Origin: Halogeometricum limi
Lineage (GTDB): Archaea; Halobacteriota; Halobacteria; Halobacteriales; Haloferacaceae
NCBI RefSeq assembly: GCF_900115785.1
Contig: NZ_FOYS01000006.1
Span: forward strand, 174,411 to 238,410
Length of the DNA: 64,000 nt
Direction of reading: 5' to 3'
The notes under the pieces are model-generated. The model saw only the letters and a program-made list of their open reading frames with translations. It made no database searches and was not told the origin of the DNA. Position numbers and translations under genes: made by a program. Shown here piece after piece: positions 34,589 to 43,307 of this stretch (position 1 is its first letter; each line of letters begins with the position of its first letter).

Positions 34589-36952
34589 ATGAGTCACACG
34601 TACAAGACACGAGCAATCCTCCTCTCGGCCGTGATGGTCCTCTCGGTGTTCGCCGGGACCGTCGCGTTCACGGGGGCGGGAGCGGCACAGTCCAGCTTCA
34701 GTTACGCTGGCGGTGCCGTCCACTACGTCGACAGCGGCGGTGACGCTGTCATCGAAGTACCGTTCACAGCAGACGTCGCCGACGGCACCGTCACGACGAG
34801 CAACATCCGCGTCTTCGACGACGGCGAGGACGTGACCAGCGACGTCGGCGCGACGGTCGCAGAGCCCGAAGCGGGCCGCGTCGTCATCACCGTCGACGAG
34901 CCGATACAGTCGAGAGACATCGAAGTCCGACTGTCCAGCGATATCGAGGACACCTCCGGTAACAGTCTCTCGAACGCCGGCACGAAGTCCGTCTCGTTCG
35001 CGGCGACCACGCTCGGCCCGAGCGACGACGTGAACGCCTACAAAGGCTCCATCGTCGCCGTCGAAGCGACGAGCACCGGCACCGACGTCGAAGTGAGCGG
35101 AACCAACTCGGGGAACAACTTCTTCTTCGCTGGTTCCACCGGCACGAACAGCCGCGTCTACACGTTCAACACGGAGAACCGAGACATCGGCAGCTACTCG
35201 GTCATCTTCGACGGACAGGAGTCGAGTAACGCGACCATCGAACTCCGTGAACTCGGCCTCGACGTCGAAATCGACGACCTGAGCGTCACGGACGAGGACG
35301 AAATCGAGGGGACCGTCTCCGCCAACGCGGGCGACCGCGGCGTGATGGTCGAACTCCTCGACGACGACGGTGACGCCGTCAGCGGCGAGAGCGTCACCGG
35401 CGACCTAGACGGCCAAGGCGAGCTTACGTTCTCGCTCGGTCCCGTCGACCGCGGTGAGTACACCGTCGAGGTGACCGACCTCGGCTCCGGCGTGACCACC
35501 GAGTCCGACACCATCGTCGTCTCGAGAGCCGGCGAAGGGCGCGCTGACTTCGTGAACAACGTCGTCACCGAACAGCGCGGTGACATCGTGAACATAACCG
35601 TGGGTCTGGAGAACACGAACAGCGCGACGGTGACCGTCGGGAGCCCCGAGTCCGGCTTCCGCGCGAACGTCTCCGTCGTCGACGACTCCGGTGACGACCA
35701 GGTCTCCATCCTGTTCAACACCTACGCCGCGACGAACGGCGTGAGCGGCGACGTGTTCACCGTCGCCGACAGCGACGACGAGGTGGACGACTTCGACATC
35801 GACACGGAGAACTCCGTGAACTCGCTCCTCGACGCGGGCGAGTACGAACTAGAAGTTCGCAGCGGCACCAACGCCGCGAGCGACGCACAGGGCGTCGGCA
35901 CCCTCGTCCTCGAAGAACGCACGACCGACTCGCTGGCGAGTTGGACCGCCCCCTCGGGCACGTCCTTCGACGACAGTGACGACGTCTACGAGGCCATCGC
36001 CTCCAGCAACGTGACCGAAGACGACGAGATAGCGCTCGGTGACCTCGTGGTCCACCAACTGCAGGCGTCCGGCCTGGAAGGCGCACTCGAAGCCCAGAGC
36101 GGGAACGAGACGGCGGCGTTCTTCGCACTGAACGGCGGCGTGTACGAACTCATCGTCGAACAGGCGAACCCCGGTGCGAACCGCGAACCGTTCGCGCTCC
36201 AACTCGGGAGCGGTAACACCGTCGTCGTCCCCGACGCGGCGAACGACACCTACTTCGTCGTGTTCGACACCGACGACGTGACCGCAGAGCGACCCGGCGG
36301 ACAGACCGTCGACCTCGAAGACGGTCAGGAACTGACGGCGAACTTCACGGTGTTCGAGAACACCGGGAACCTCGCCGACGAGGACCAGACCGTCGAAGAC
36401 AGCTACGAGTTCGTCGACGCCGAGCACACCCTCGAAGAGCCCGTGAACGTCGCGGCCTCGGCGAACCAGTCCATCTCGGGCGAATCGACCGTCGCACCCG
36501 GCACGGAACTCACGCTCCGCGTCCGCTCGGACGGCGACACGCAACCGAGCTTCCTGAAGACGGGCACCGCGTACGTGATGCCGGACGGCACCTACGAGGC
36601 GGCGTTCGACTTCAGCGAGCAGAGCGCGGGTGACACCTTCACCGTGACCGTTCGCGGCGGCGCGGCAGACTCCGTCACCGCCGACGGGAACGTCGGTGAG
36701 GGCGACGGCGCGACCGAAACGGGCACCGCGACGGACACGGTGACCGAGACCGAAACGGAGACCGAAACCGACACCGGCACCGGAACGGAGATGCCCACCG
36801 AGACGCCGACCGACGGCGAACCGACCGACGAACCCACAGACGAACCGACCGACGAACCGACCGAGACGTCCACCGGGACGCCCGGCTTCGGAGTCGTCGT
36901 GGCTCTCGTGGCACTCCTCGCCGCGGCACTCCTCGCAGTCCGCCGCGACTGA
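34589..36952 (+). CDS. S-layer-type cell-surface glycoprotein with PGF-CTERM
   Basis: This 787-residue secreted protein starts with a signal that closely resembles the S-layer glycoproteins of Haloferax and Halobacterium (TRAILLSAVMVLSVFAG, cleavage after AAA/GAAA-like residues near 33). The mature chain is very acidic and beta-rich, with many N-X-S/T sequons (for example NATIEL, NITVGL, NVSVVD, NVTEDD). It ends in a Thr/Glu/Pro-rich O-glycosylation-type stalk and the PGF-CTERM tail TPGFGVVVALVALLAAALLAVRRD. The tail marks ArtA processing and lipid attachment. It could be the main S-layer protein or a paralogue; sequence alone cannot decide. Confidence 0.88.
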   Translation: MSHTYKTRAILLSAVMVLSVFAGTVAFTGAGAAQSSFSYAGGAVHYVDSGGDAVIEVPFTADVADGTVTTSNIRVFDDGEDVTSDVGATVAEPEAGRVVITVDEPIQSRDIEVRLSSDIEDTSGNSLSNAGTKSVSFAATTLGPSDDVNAYKGSIVAVEATSTGTDVEVSGTNSGNNFFFAGSTGTNSRVYTFNTENRDIGSYSVIFDGQESSNATIELRELGLDVEIDDLSVTDEDEIEGTVSANAGDRGVMVELLDDDGDAVSGESVTGDLDGQGELTFSLGPVDRGEYTVEVTDLGSGVTTESDTIVVSRAGEGRADFVNNVVTEQRGDIVNITVGLENTNSATVTVGSPESGFRANVSVVDDSGDDQVSILFNTYAATNGVSGDVFTVADSDDEVDDFDIDTENSVNSLLDAGEYELEVRSGTNAASDAQGVGTLVLEERTTDSLASWTAPSGTSFDDSDDVYEAIASSNVTEDDEIALGDLVVHQLQASGLEGALEAQSGNETAAFFALNGGVYELIVEQANPGANREPFALQLGSGNTVVVPDAANDTYFVVFDTDDVTAERPGGQTVDLEDGQELTANFTVFENTGNLADEDQTVEDSYEFVDAEHTLEEPVNVAASANQSISGESTVAPGTELTLRVRSDGDTQPSFLKTGTAYVMPDGTYEAAFDFSEQSAGDTFTVTVRGGAADSVTADGNVGEGDGATETGTATDTVTETETETETDTGTGTEMPTETPTDGEPTDEPTDEPTDEPTETSTGTPGFGVVVALVALLAAALLAVRRD

Positions 36953-37240
36953 CGCGACCGACCCGCGTCGGATTCTTTCTCTTTCGACCCGACAGCGACG
37001 CGTCGCTCGAAACCGGCCACGGCCGTGAGACAGTCCAACCACATCTGGCGATTTTTAGACATTGTGGAAATTGTAGACATTTTATACACAGATATGGTCC
37101 ACAGACGTTGAGACTCGTTCTTTCGAATGGAATCTGTATTTCAATTATTTCGAACAGTTTCGTTGGACAGACGCGCCGCGTCGAGGCACCGGTACGGTCG
37201 GGACCGCGGCGTTTATGCAGACCGTCCGTGAGTACCGAAC
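36953..37240. other. Gap holding a satellite iteron cluster and the eda promoter
   Basis: After a pyrimidine-rich possible terminator (TTCTTTCTCTTTC at about 36972) the gap becomes AT-rich. It contains a tandem cluster of the parA-type 9-bp iteron and a TATA-like GCGTTTATGC at about 37209, about 30 bp before the eda ATG. Confidence 0.5.
37052..37087 (+). repeat. Satellite cluster of the parA-type 9-bp iteron
   Basis: Four consecutive 9-bp units read TTTTTAGAC, ATTGTGGAA, ATTGTAGAC and ATTTTATAC. They keep the same phase and consensus as the array upstream of parA, 12.5 kb away, and lie in a non-coding gap. This argues against a purely local operator and for a dispersed binding site. Confidence 0.55.
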
Positions 37241-37891
37241 ATGAGCAGTGAGACCACACGGCGCATCCGAGAGACGGGCGTCGTCGCCATCGTCCGTGGT
37301 ACCGACGCAGACGCGGCAATCGAGACCGTCGACGCCATCCGCCGCGGCGGCGTCTCCACCGTCGAGGTCACCGCGAACACCGACGGCGTCCTCGACATGC
37401 TACGCGAGGTGTCGTCGTCGTTCACCGAAGAGGAGGTGACCGTCGGCGCGGGAACCGTCCTCGACGCGGAGACGGCCCGCGCGACGATGCTGGCCGGCGC
37501 GGAGTTCCTCGTCACGCCGTCGTTCGACGAGGACGTCGTTCGGACCGCGAACCGCTACGGAAACGCCTCGTTCGTCGGTATCGCGACGCCGACGGAGGCC
37601 GTCCGCGCGTTCGAGGCGGGCGCAGACATGGTGAAGGTGTTCCCGGCGGGGACGCTCGGTCCCGGGTTCGTCTCGGCGATGGGCGGTCCACTCGGACACA
37701 TCCCGACGGTTCCGACGGGCGGCGTGAATCTGGAGAACGTCCGCGACTTCTTCGAGGCGGGGGCGGCGGCCGTCGGCGTCGGGAGTTCCATCGTCGACAA
37801 CGACGCCGTCAATCGGGGAGACTTCGACGCTATTGAGGAGAACGCCCGCGCGTTCGCCGAGGCGGTCCGAGACGCCAGAGGCGGAGCGTAA
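37241..37891 (+). CDS. eda: KDPG/KDPGal-type aldolase (2-dehydro-3-deoxy-6-phospho-hexonate aldolase)
   Basis: This 216-residue class I aldolase splits 2-keto-3-deoxy-6-phospho-sugar acids into pyruvate and glyceraldehyde 3-phosphate. The family pattern is complete: GVVAIVRG at the start, the catalytic Glu in VEVTANTDG, GAGTVLDAE, FLVTPSFDEDVV, the Schiff-base Lys near 132 in MVKVFPAG, and the phosphate-binding TGGVNLENV and GVGSSIVD. In a galactose cluster it most likely acts on the galactonate-derived intermediate (KDPGal), although KDPG from glucose is equally possible. It has its own promoter and faces the dgoD operon, separated from it by a small gene. Confidence 0.92.
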   Translation: MSSETTRRIRETGVVAIVRGTDADAAIETVDAIRRGGVSTVEVTANTDGVLDMLREVSSSFTEEEVTVGAGTVLDAETARATMLAGAEFLVTPSFDEDVVRTANRYGNASFVGIATPTEAVRAFEAGADMVKVFPAGTLGPGFVSAMGGPLGHIPTVPTGGVNLENVRDFFEAGAAAVGVGSSIVDNDAVNRGDFDAIEENARAFAEAVRDARGGA

Positions 37892-37915
37892 GACGCCGAT
37901 TACGACGGTGGCCGA

Positions 37916-38164
37916 CTACGACGGCGGTTCGAGGAGGAGCGTCGTGACCGCCGACGCGGCCGTCTCGAACTCGACGAGGCGGGCCTTCGCCGGGCGCGCG
38001 TCCTCGGGACTCTCGTACAGGTCGCCGCGGAGATACAGCAGGTCGAACGACGACGGCGTGAAGTAGACGACGCTCCGGAGCGTATCCCCGAGACCCGTCC
38101 GCGCGGCGCTCACTAGCTGGTCTGCGAACGCCGCCTCGATTCCAGTCCCGTACTCGACTGTCAT
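37916..38164 (-). CDS. Small conserved haloarchaeal protein
   Basis: This 82-residue acidic protein starts at the ATG at 38164 (MTVEYGTGIE). It has the pattern LVSAARTGLGDTLRSVVYFTPSSFDLLYLRGDLY, which I recall as a family of uncharacterised haloarchaeal proteins of 80-150 residues (DUF7522-like, from memory). No catalytic motif is visible. It lies between eda and the SDR gene and may simply be a bystander. Confidence 0.7.
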   Translation of the reverse strand: MTVEYGTGIEAAFADQLVSAARTGLGDTLRSVVYFTPSSFDLLYLRGDLYESPEDARPAKARLVEFETAASAVTTLLLEPPS

Positions 38165-38269
38165 GTGAGTACACTGTGTCTCAGAGAGCATCACGGTATC
38201 GTCGGTGAGCGACCGACGGCGGCGAGAACGAGGGGTCCCGGGGTGCGACGGTGGACGACGACGGAAACG

Positions 38270-39079
38270 TCAGTCCAGACGCCGCGCCCGGTAGTCCGGC
38301 AGCGTATCGTCCTGCATCACGGCCGTGCGGCCGCCGTCCGCGAGGAGGTTCGCGCCGGTGACGAACGCGGCGTCGTCGCTGGCGAGAAAGGAGACGACGC
38401 CCGCCACGTCTTCGGGCGTTCCGAGACGTCCCGTCGGGTGGATGGATTCGAGTTCTCGACGGCGTTCTTCGTCCATCTCGCCCGTCGTGCGGTCGATGGC
38501 GACCCAGCCCGGATTGACGGTGTTGACGCGGACGTTCGGCCCGAAGTCGAGCGCCATCGCTCGGGTCATCCCGTCGATACCGGACTTCACGGCGTTGTAC
38601 GGGAACATCTCCGGCATGGTGAGGTGCGCGTGGTTCGAGGAGACGTTGACGACGCTTCCCCGACTCATCTCCGCGAACGCGTGCTTCGCGCAGAGCCAGT
38701 AGGAGCGAAAGTCGGTCTCGACGACGAACTCCCAGTCGTCTATCGTCGCCTCGTCCGCGCCGGTGTTCGTCTCGACGCCCGCGTTGTTCACGAGGACGTC
38801 GAGGCCACCGAACTCCGCGACGGTGGCTTCGACGAGTGCCGCGATATCGTCCGGGTCGCGCATGTCCGCGCGGACGAACACCGCGTCGCCGCCGTCTTCG
38901 CGGATGTCGTCGGCGACGGCCTCGCCCTCGTCTTTCGTTCGGCCGGTGACGACGACGTTCGCGCCCTCGGCGGCGAGTCGCGTCGCCACGCTCGCACCGA
39001 TACCGCGCGTCGACCCGGTGACGAGTGCCGTGTCGCCCGCGAACCGGTCGGGGACTGGCGTCGGGTCGCCGCCTACCAT
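38270..39079 (-). CDS. SDR oxidoreductase, candidate galactose dehydrogenase
   Basis: This 269-residue classical short-chain dehydrogenase has cofactor motif TGSTRGIG near the N terminus, NNAG, catalytic Ser in VNVSSN, YNAVK in the active site and a C-terminal VTGANLLADGG. The Arg after the strand 2 region (VTGRTKDEG) favours NADP. The start overlaps the last codons of dgoD by 7 bp, so it is translated from the same mRNA. As the last gene of an operon with galactonate dehydratase and a sugar transporter it is a good candidate for the first oxidation step (galactose to galactonolactone), but this is assigned by context only. Confidence 0.85.
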   Translation of the reverse strand: MVGGDPTPVPDRFAGDTALVTGSTRGIGASVATRLAAEGANVVVTGRTKDEGEAVADDIREDGGDAVFVRADMRDPDDIAALVEATVAEFGGLDVLVNNAGVETNTGADEATIDDWEFVVETDFRSYWLCAKHAFAEMSRGSVVNVSSNHAHLTMPEMFPYNAVKSGIDGMTRAMALDFGPNVRVNTVNPGWVAIDRTTGEMDEERRRELESIHPTGRLGTPEDVAGVVSFLASDDAAFVTGANLLADGGRTAVMQDDTLPDYRARRLD

Positions 39080-40221
39080 TCCGCGACGCTCCCGTCGGGG
39101 TGTCGCCAGACCGGGTTGTGCCAGTCGTCGTGTCCGGCGCGCGCTTCGACCACGTCGACGTCGATGTCGACGCCGAGTCCGGGGCCGTCCGGGATGTCGA
39201 CGAATCCCTCTCGGTACTCGAAGACGCTCGGGTCCGCGAGGTAGTCGAGGACGTCCGACGTCTCGTTGTAGTGGATGTCGAGGCTCTGTTCTTGGATGAG
39301 GGCGTTCGGCGCGGAGGCGTCCACCTGGAGACACGACGCGAGTGCGATGGGGCCGAGCGGACAGTGCGGCGCGAGGGCCACGTCGTACGCCTCGGCCATC
39401 GACGCTATCTTGTTCACCTCGGTGATTCCGCCGGCGTGGCTCACGTCCGGTTGGATGACGTCGACGACGCCCTGTTCGAACACCTCCTTGAAGTCCCACC
39501 GAGAGAACATCCGTTCGCCCGTCGCGATGGGCGTCGACGTGTGTTCGGCTATCTGCGGGAGGGCGTCGTTGTGCTCGGGCAAGACGGGTTCTTCGACGAA
39601 GAACGGGTCGTGTTCGGAGAGCGCCTCCGCGAGTCGCTTCGCCATCGGTTTCGTGACGCGGCCGTGGAAGTCGACGCCGATGTCGACTTCGGGACCCACC
39701 GCTTCGCGGACGGCCCCGAGTCGTTCGACGGCGCGCGAGACGGCGTCCGGCGAGTCGACCCGGCGGAGTTCCGAGGTGGCGTTCATCTTCAGCGCGGTGA
39801 ACCCCGCCTCGACCTTCTCTCGGGCGGCGTCGGCGACGCCGCCGGGCCGGTCGCCGCCGATCCACTGGTAGACGCGGATTCGGTCGCGCGCCTTCCCGCC
39901 GAGGAGTTCGTGAACGGGCGCGTCGTAGTGCTTGCCCTTGATGTCCCACAGCGCCTGGTCGACGCCGGCGATAGCGCTCATGAGGACCGGACCGCCGCGG
40001 TAGAAGCCGCCGCGGTACATCGTCTGCCAGTGGTCTTCGATACGGAGGGGGTCCTTGCCGAGGAGGTAGGTGTCCATCAGTTCCTCGACGGCGGTGCGGA
40101 CGGTTCGGGCGCGTCCCTCGACGACGGGTTCACCCCAGCCGACGAGGCCGGTGTCGGTCTCGATGCGGAGGAACAACCATCGGGGCGGGACTGCGTAGAG
40201 GTCGTAGTCGACTATCTTCAT
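39073..40221 (-). CDS. dgoD: D-galactonate dehydratase
   Basis: This 382-residue enolase-superfamily enzyme removes water from D-galactonate to give 2-keto-3-deoxygalactonate. It matches E. coli DgoD along its whole length by eye: PPRWLFLRIETD, GWGEPVVEGRARTV, the metal-ligand region VDFHGRVTKPMAK, FVEEPVLPEH, GERMFSRWDFK, QPDVSHAGGITE and the catalytic HCPLGPIALASC, ending NPVWRHPDGSVAEW. It follows the ABC ATPase gene by 25 bp and overlaps the SDR gene. This is the firmest evidence that the cluster serves galactose. Confidence 0.95.
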   Translation of the reverse strand: MKIVDYDLYAVPPRWLFLRIETDTGLVGWGEPVVEGRARTVRTAVEELMDTYLLGKDPLRIEDHWQTMYRGGFYRGGPVLMSAIAGVDQALWDIKGKHYDAPVHELLGGKARDRIRVYQWIGGDRPGGVADAAREKVEAGFTALKMNATSELRRVDSPDAVSRAVERLGAVREAVGPEVDIGVDFHGRVTKPMAKRLAEALSEHDPFFVEEPVLPEHNDALPQIAEHTSTPIATGERMFSRWDFKEVFEQGVVDVIQPDVSHAGGITEVNKIASMAEAYDVALAPHCPLGPIALASCLQVDASAPNALIQEQSLDIHYNETSDVLDYLADPSVFEYREGFVDIPDGPGLGVDIDVDVVEARAGHDDWHNPVWRHPDGSVAEW

Positions 40222-40246
40222 TGGTGAGTGTTTTGGGTGTACGGTC

Positions 40247-41368
40247 TTATTCTGTCGCCATCGTCGCCACGTCGGTGTCGACGTCGTCGGTCTTCGTCTT
40301 CAACGCGTCGCCGGTGTCGGGGTCGAACAGGTAGAGTGCGTCCTCGTCGAAGGTGAACTGGACCGTTTCGCCCGCCTGCGGGCGAATCGCGCTGTCGATA
40401 CGCGCGGTCATCTCGTGGCCGTCGAGTTCGAGGTAGAGGAAGTTCTCGTTGCCCATGTGTTCCGCCACCGTCACCGTCGCCGTCGTCCCGCCCTCGGAGA
40501 CCATCTGCATGTCCTCGGGGCGGATGCCGACGCGGACGCGGTCGTAGCCCGCGACGGGCGCGGTGTCTTCGAGGTCGTACGCGAAGTCTCGCGGTCCGAC
40601 GAGCGTCGACCCCTCCACCTCCGCGGTGAACAGGTTGATACTCGGAGAGCCGATGAAGTTCGCGACGAACTCGTTCGTCGGCGACCGGTACACCGTCTCC
40701 GGCGCGCCCACCTGTTGGAGGACGCCGTCGTTCATCACGGCGATGCGGTCGCCCATCGCCATCGCCTCCGTCTGGTCGTGCGTGACGTAGACGGTGGTGA
40801 CGCCGAGTTCGTGCTGGAGTTCCTGCAACTCCGTGCGCATCTCGGCGCGGAGTTTCGCGTCGAGATTCGAGAGCGGTTCGTCCATCAGGAACACCTCGGG
40901 TTCGCGGACGATAGCGCGTCCGAGGGCGACGCGTTGCTGCTGCCCGCCGGAGAGTTCCTTCGGCTTGTCGCCGAGGAGTTCCTCGATGCCGAGCATCGCG
41001 GCGGCGTCCTCGACGCGCCGGTGTATCTCGTCGGTTGTGAGCTTCGTCGACAGTTTCAGCCCGAAGCCGAGGTTGTCTCGGACGTCCATGTGCGGGTAGA
41101 GCGCGTAGTTCTGGAACACCATCGCCACGTCTCTGTCGCGGGCGCGCAAGTCCGTCACGTCGCGCGACCCGAACGTGATGGTTCCCGACGTCACGTCTTC
41201 TAACCCCGCGATGCAGCGAAGCGTCGTCGTCTTGCCGCACCCGGACGGCCCCACGAGGACGAGAAACTCCCCGTCGTGGATGTCCAAGTCGACGTTCTCG
41301 ACGGCGACGACCGTCTGTCCGCCCGTTCCGAACTCCTTTCGTAGCGTGTCTAATTCGATGTTTGCCAT
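40247..41368 (-). CDS. Sugar ABC transporter ATPase, UgpC/MalK type
   Basis: This 373-residue ATPase energises the CUT1 sugar importer encoded by the three genes upstream. It has Walker A GPSGCGKTT, signature LSGGQQQR, Walker B VFLMDEPLSNLDA, the switch His in YVTHDQTEA and a C-terminal TOBE/MalK-like regulatory domain (about 240-355). It is two bases from the second permease gene and 25 bp from dgoD. Single ATPases of this kind can serve several importers. The sugar is inferred to be a galactoside or galactose from the cluster. Confidence 0.93.
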   Translation of the reverse strand: MANIELDTLRKEFGTGGQTVVAVENVDLDIHDGEFLVLVGPSGCGKTTTLRCIAGLEDVTSGTITFGSRDVTDLRARDRDVAMVFQNYALYPHMDVRDNLGFGLKLSTKLTTDEIHRRVEDAAAMLGIEELLGDKPKELSGGQQQRVALGRAIVREPEVFLMDEPLSNLDAKLRAEMRTELQELQHELGVTTVYVTHDQTEAMAMGDRIAVMNDGVLQQVGAPETVYRSPTNEFVANFIGSPSINLFTAEVEGSTLVGPRDFAYDLEDTAPVAGYDRVRVGIRPEDMQMVSEGGTTATVTVAEHMGNENFLYLELDGHEMTARIDSAIRPQAGETVQFTFDEDALYLFDPDTGDALKTKTDDVDTDVATMATE

Positions 41369-41370
41369 GG

Positions 41371-42294
41371 TTACTCCTTGACCGACCCCGCGAGGATGCC
41401 GCTGACGAACTGTTTCTGTAAGAACAGGAACAGCACGAAGATGGGCACGATGGAGAGCGTCGCCGCGACCATTATCTGGTCGTAGTAGACGCGCTGGGCC
41501 CCCACGAGTTGGTTTATCGCCACCGGGATGGTGTACTTACCCTGCTCTAAGATGACCAGCGGGAACAAGAACAGGTTCCACTGGAATAAGAAGAGAATGA
41601 TAGCCAGCGCCGCCAACGACGACTTCATCGTCGGGAGCGCTATCTTGTAGTACAACTGGAACTCCGTCGCGCCGTCCATCCGCGCGGATTCGAGGAGCGC
41701 GTCGGGTATCGAGCGCATGTTCTGCCGCATCAGGAAGATACCGAGCGGGTTCGCCGCCCACGGCAGGATGATGGCCCAGTACGTGTTGGTCATGTTCAGC
41801 TGACTCATCAGCAAGAACAGCGGGATGACGAGCAGTTGGATGGGCAGGATGAGCGTCGCGAGGATGGCGTAGAACATCGGCTTCTTGAACCGGAACTCGT
41901 ACTTCGCGAACGCGAACCCCGCCATCGAGCACAAGACGAGCGACAACAGCGTGTACGCCACGGCGATGAAGATGCTGTTCTCTATCGCGCCGGGGTTCCA
42001 CAGGTGCCAGAAGTCGTACGCGAAGTACACCGGTCCGAGGTCCACGTACTGCGTCATCTGGCCGACGTGCCCGAGAATCTGGACGTTCTCGCGCGCCTGC
42101 AACGCCTGCAAGTTCGAGAAGAACTCGCCGCCGGGAACTAATCGCGGCGACGTGCTGGAGAGGAACTCCGACTCGGACAGCGTCGAGGCGACGAAAATCC
42201 AGTACAGCGGAACCAACGTCACGACGGCTCCGAGGACGATGAACGAGTACGTGAGGAACTGCCAGACGGCCTCTCGTCGCGTCTCCTCACGCAT
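41371..42294 (-). CDS. Sugar ABC transporter permease, MalG/UgpE type
   Basis: This 307-residue inner-membrane subunit has six predicted helices and the coupling EAA loop ALLESARMDGATEFQLYYKIALPTMKS before the last two helices. The ATG at 42294 is used; an alternative GTG at 42303 lies 9 bp upstream. The start overlaps the stop of the other permease gene by 8 bp. A larger extracytoplasmic loop (about 50-110: STLSESEFLSS and on) is longer than in E. coli MalG. Confidence 0.9.
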   Translation of the reverse strand: MREETRREAVWQFLTYSFIVLGAVVTLVPLYWIFVASTLSESEFLSSTSPRLVPGGEFFSNLQALQARENVQILGHVGQMTQYVDLGPVYFAYDFWHLWNPGAIENSIFIAVAYTLLSLVLCSMAGFAFAKYEFRFKKPMFYAILATLILPIQLLVIPLFLLMSQLNMTNTYWAIILPWAANPLGIFLMRQNMRSIPDALLESARMDGATEFQLYYKIALPTMKSSLAALAIILFLFQWNLFLFPLVILEQGKYTIPVAINQLVGAQRVYYDQIMVAATLSIVPIFVLFLFLQKQFVSGILAGSVKE

Positions 42295-43297
42295 CGCCCT
42301 CACCTCCGAGACGGAGTTGGGCCGCAGACAGCAGACTCACCACGCCGATGAGTACGTAGGTGAGCGCGCTGGCGTAGCCGAGTCGGAAGTCGATGAACGC
42401 CGTCTGGTAGATGTACTGCACGATGGTGATGGTGGACTCTAAGGGCGCGCCGCCACCGTTGATGATGACGGGTTCGCTGAACAGTTTGAACGTGCCGATG
42501 GTGGAGGTGACGAAGACGAACAGAAGCACCGGACGGAGTTGCGGGACGGTGACGTACCGGAACTTCTCGATGCGGTTCGCACCGTCTATCTCCGCCGCCT
42601 CGTACAACTGCTGCGGGACGTTCTGCAGTCCCGCGAGGAGGATAATCATGTTGTAGCCAGTCCAGCGCCACGTGACGGCCCCCACGATAGTCATGCGCGA
42701 CCAGAACTCGCTCGTGAGCCACGGAATCGGGTCGAGACCGATACCCGTGAGCACGTAGTTCACGAGGCCCGAATCCTGCATCATGAGCAGGAACACCGTC
42801 GAGTACGCGACGAGGTTCGCCGACACCGGAAGCGCGAGGACGGTGCGGAAGACGCCGCGGAACTTGACGAACGAGGCGTCGAGCGCCACCGCGAACAGGA
42901 GCGCGATACCGACCATCAGCGGCACCTGCACGAGGAGGATGAACACCGTGTTGAAAAGCGCCTGGTGGAACAGCGAGTCCGTGAACATCGCCGCGTAGTT
43001 CGAGAGACCGACGAACTGCAAGTTGGCGATGCTGACGAGTCTGTAACTGAAAAAGCCCGTATCTATCCAGAAGAGCGTCTCACCGCCGACGCCCTGAAAC
43101 CTGAAGAACGACAGGTACAGCGTGTAGACGATGGGAAACGCGAGGAAGACGGCGAACAGCGCAATCGCCGGGAGCAAGAACAGATAGCCGACGGTGCTGT
43201 CGCTGGCCGACGGAAGCACCGACGAGAGCGACTGCCGCCAGAATCTGACGGAGTCCCGGAGTGAGTTCGCTGGTCGAGTGGAGTCCTGTGTCGCCAT
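42287..43297 (-). CDS. Sugar ABC transporter permease, MalF/UgpA type
   Basis: This 336-residue partner permease has six to seven helices and the EAA loop YEAAEIDGANRIEKFRYVTVPQLRP. The N-terminal 40 residues are cytoplasmic. It follows the solute-binding protein gene by 10 bp and overlaps the second permease gene. With that gene it forms the membrane channel of the importer. Confidence 0.9.
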   Translation of the reverse strand: MATQDSTRPANSLRDSVRFWRQSLSSVLPSASDSTVGYLFLLPAIALFAVFLAFPIVYTLYLSFFRFQGVGGETLFWIDTGFFSYRLVSIANLQFVGLSNYAAMFTDSLFHQALFNTVFILLVQVPLMVGIALLFAVALDASFVKFRGVFRTVLALPVSANLVAYSTVFLLMMQDSGLVNYVLTGIGLDPIPWLTSEFWSRMTIVGAVTWRWTGYNMIILLAGLQNVPQQLYEAAEIDGANRIEKFRYVTVPQLRPVLLFVFVTSTIGTFKLFSEPVIINGGGAPLESTITIVQYIYQTAFIDFRLGYASALTYVLIGVVSLLSAAQLRLGGEGDA

Positions 43298-43307
43298 CTC
43301 GACTCAC

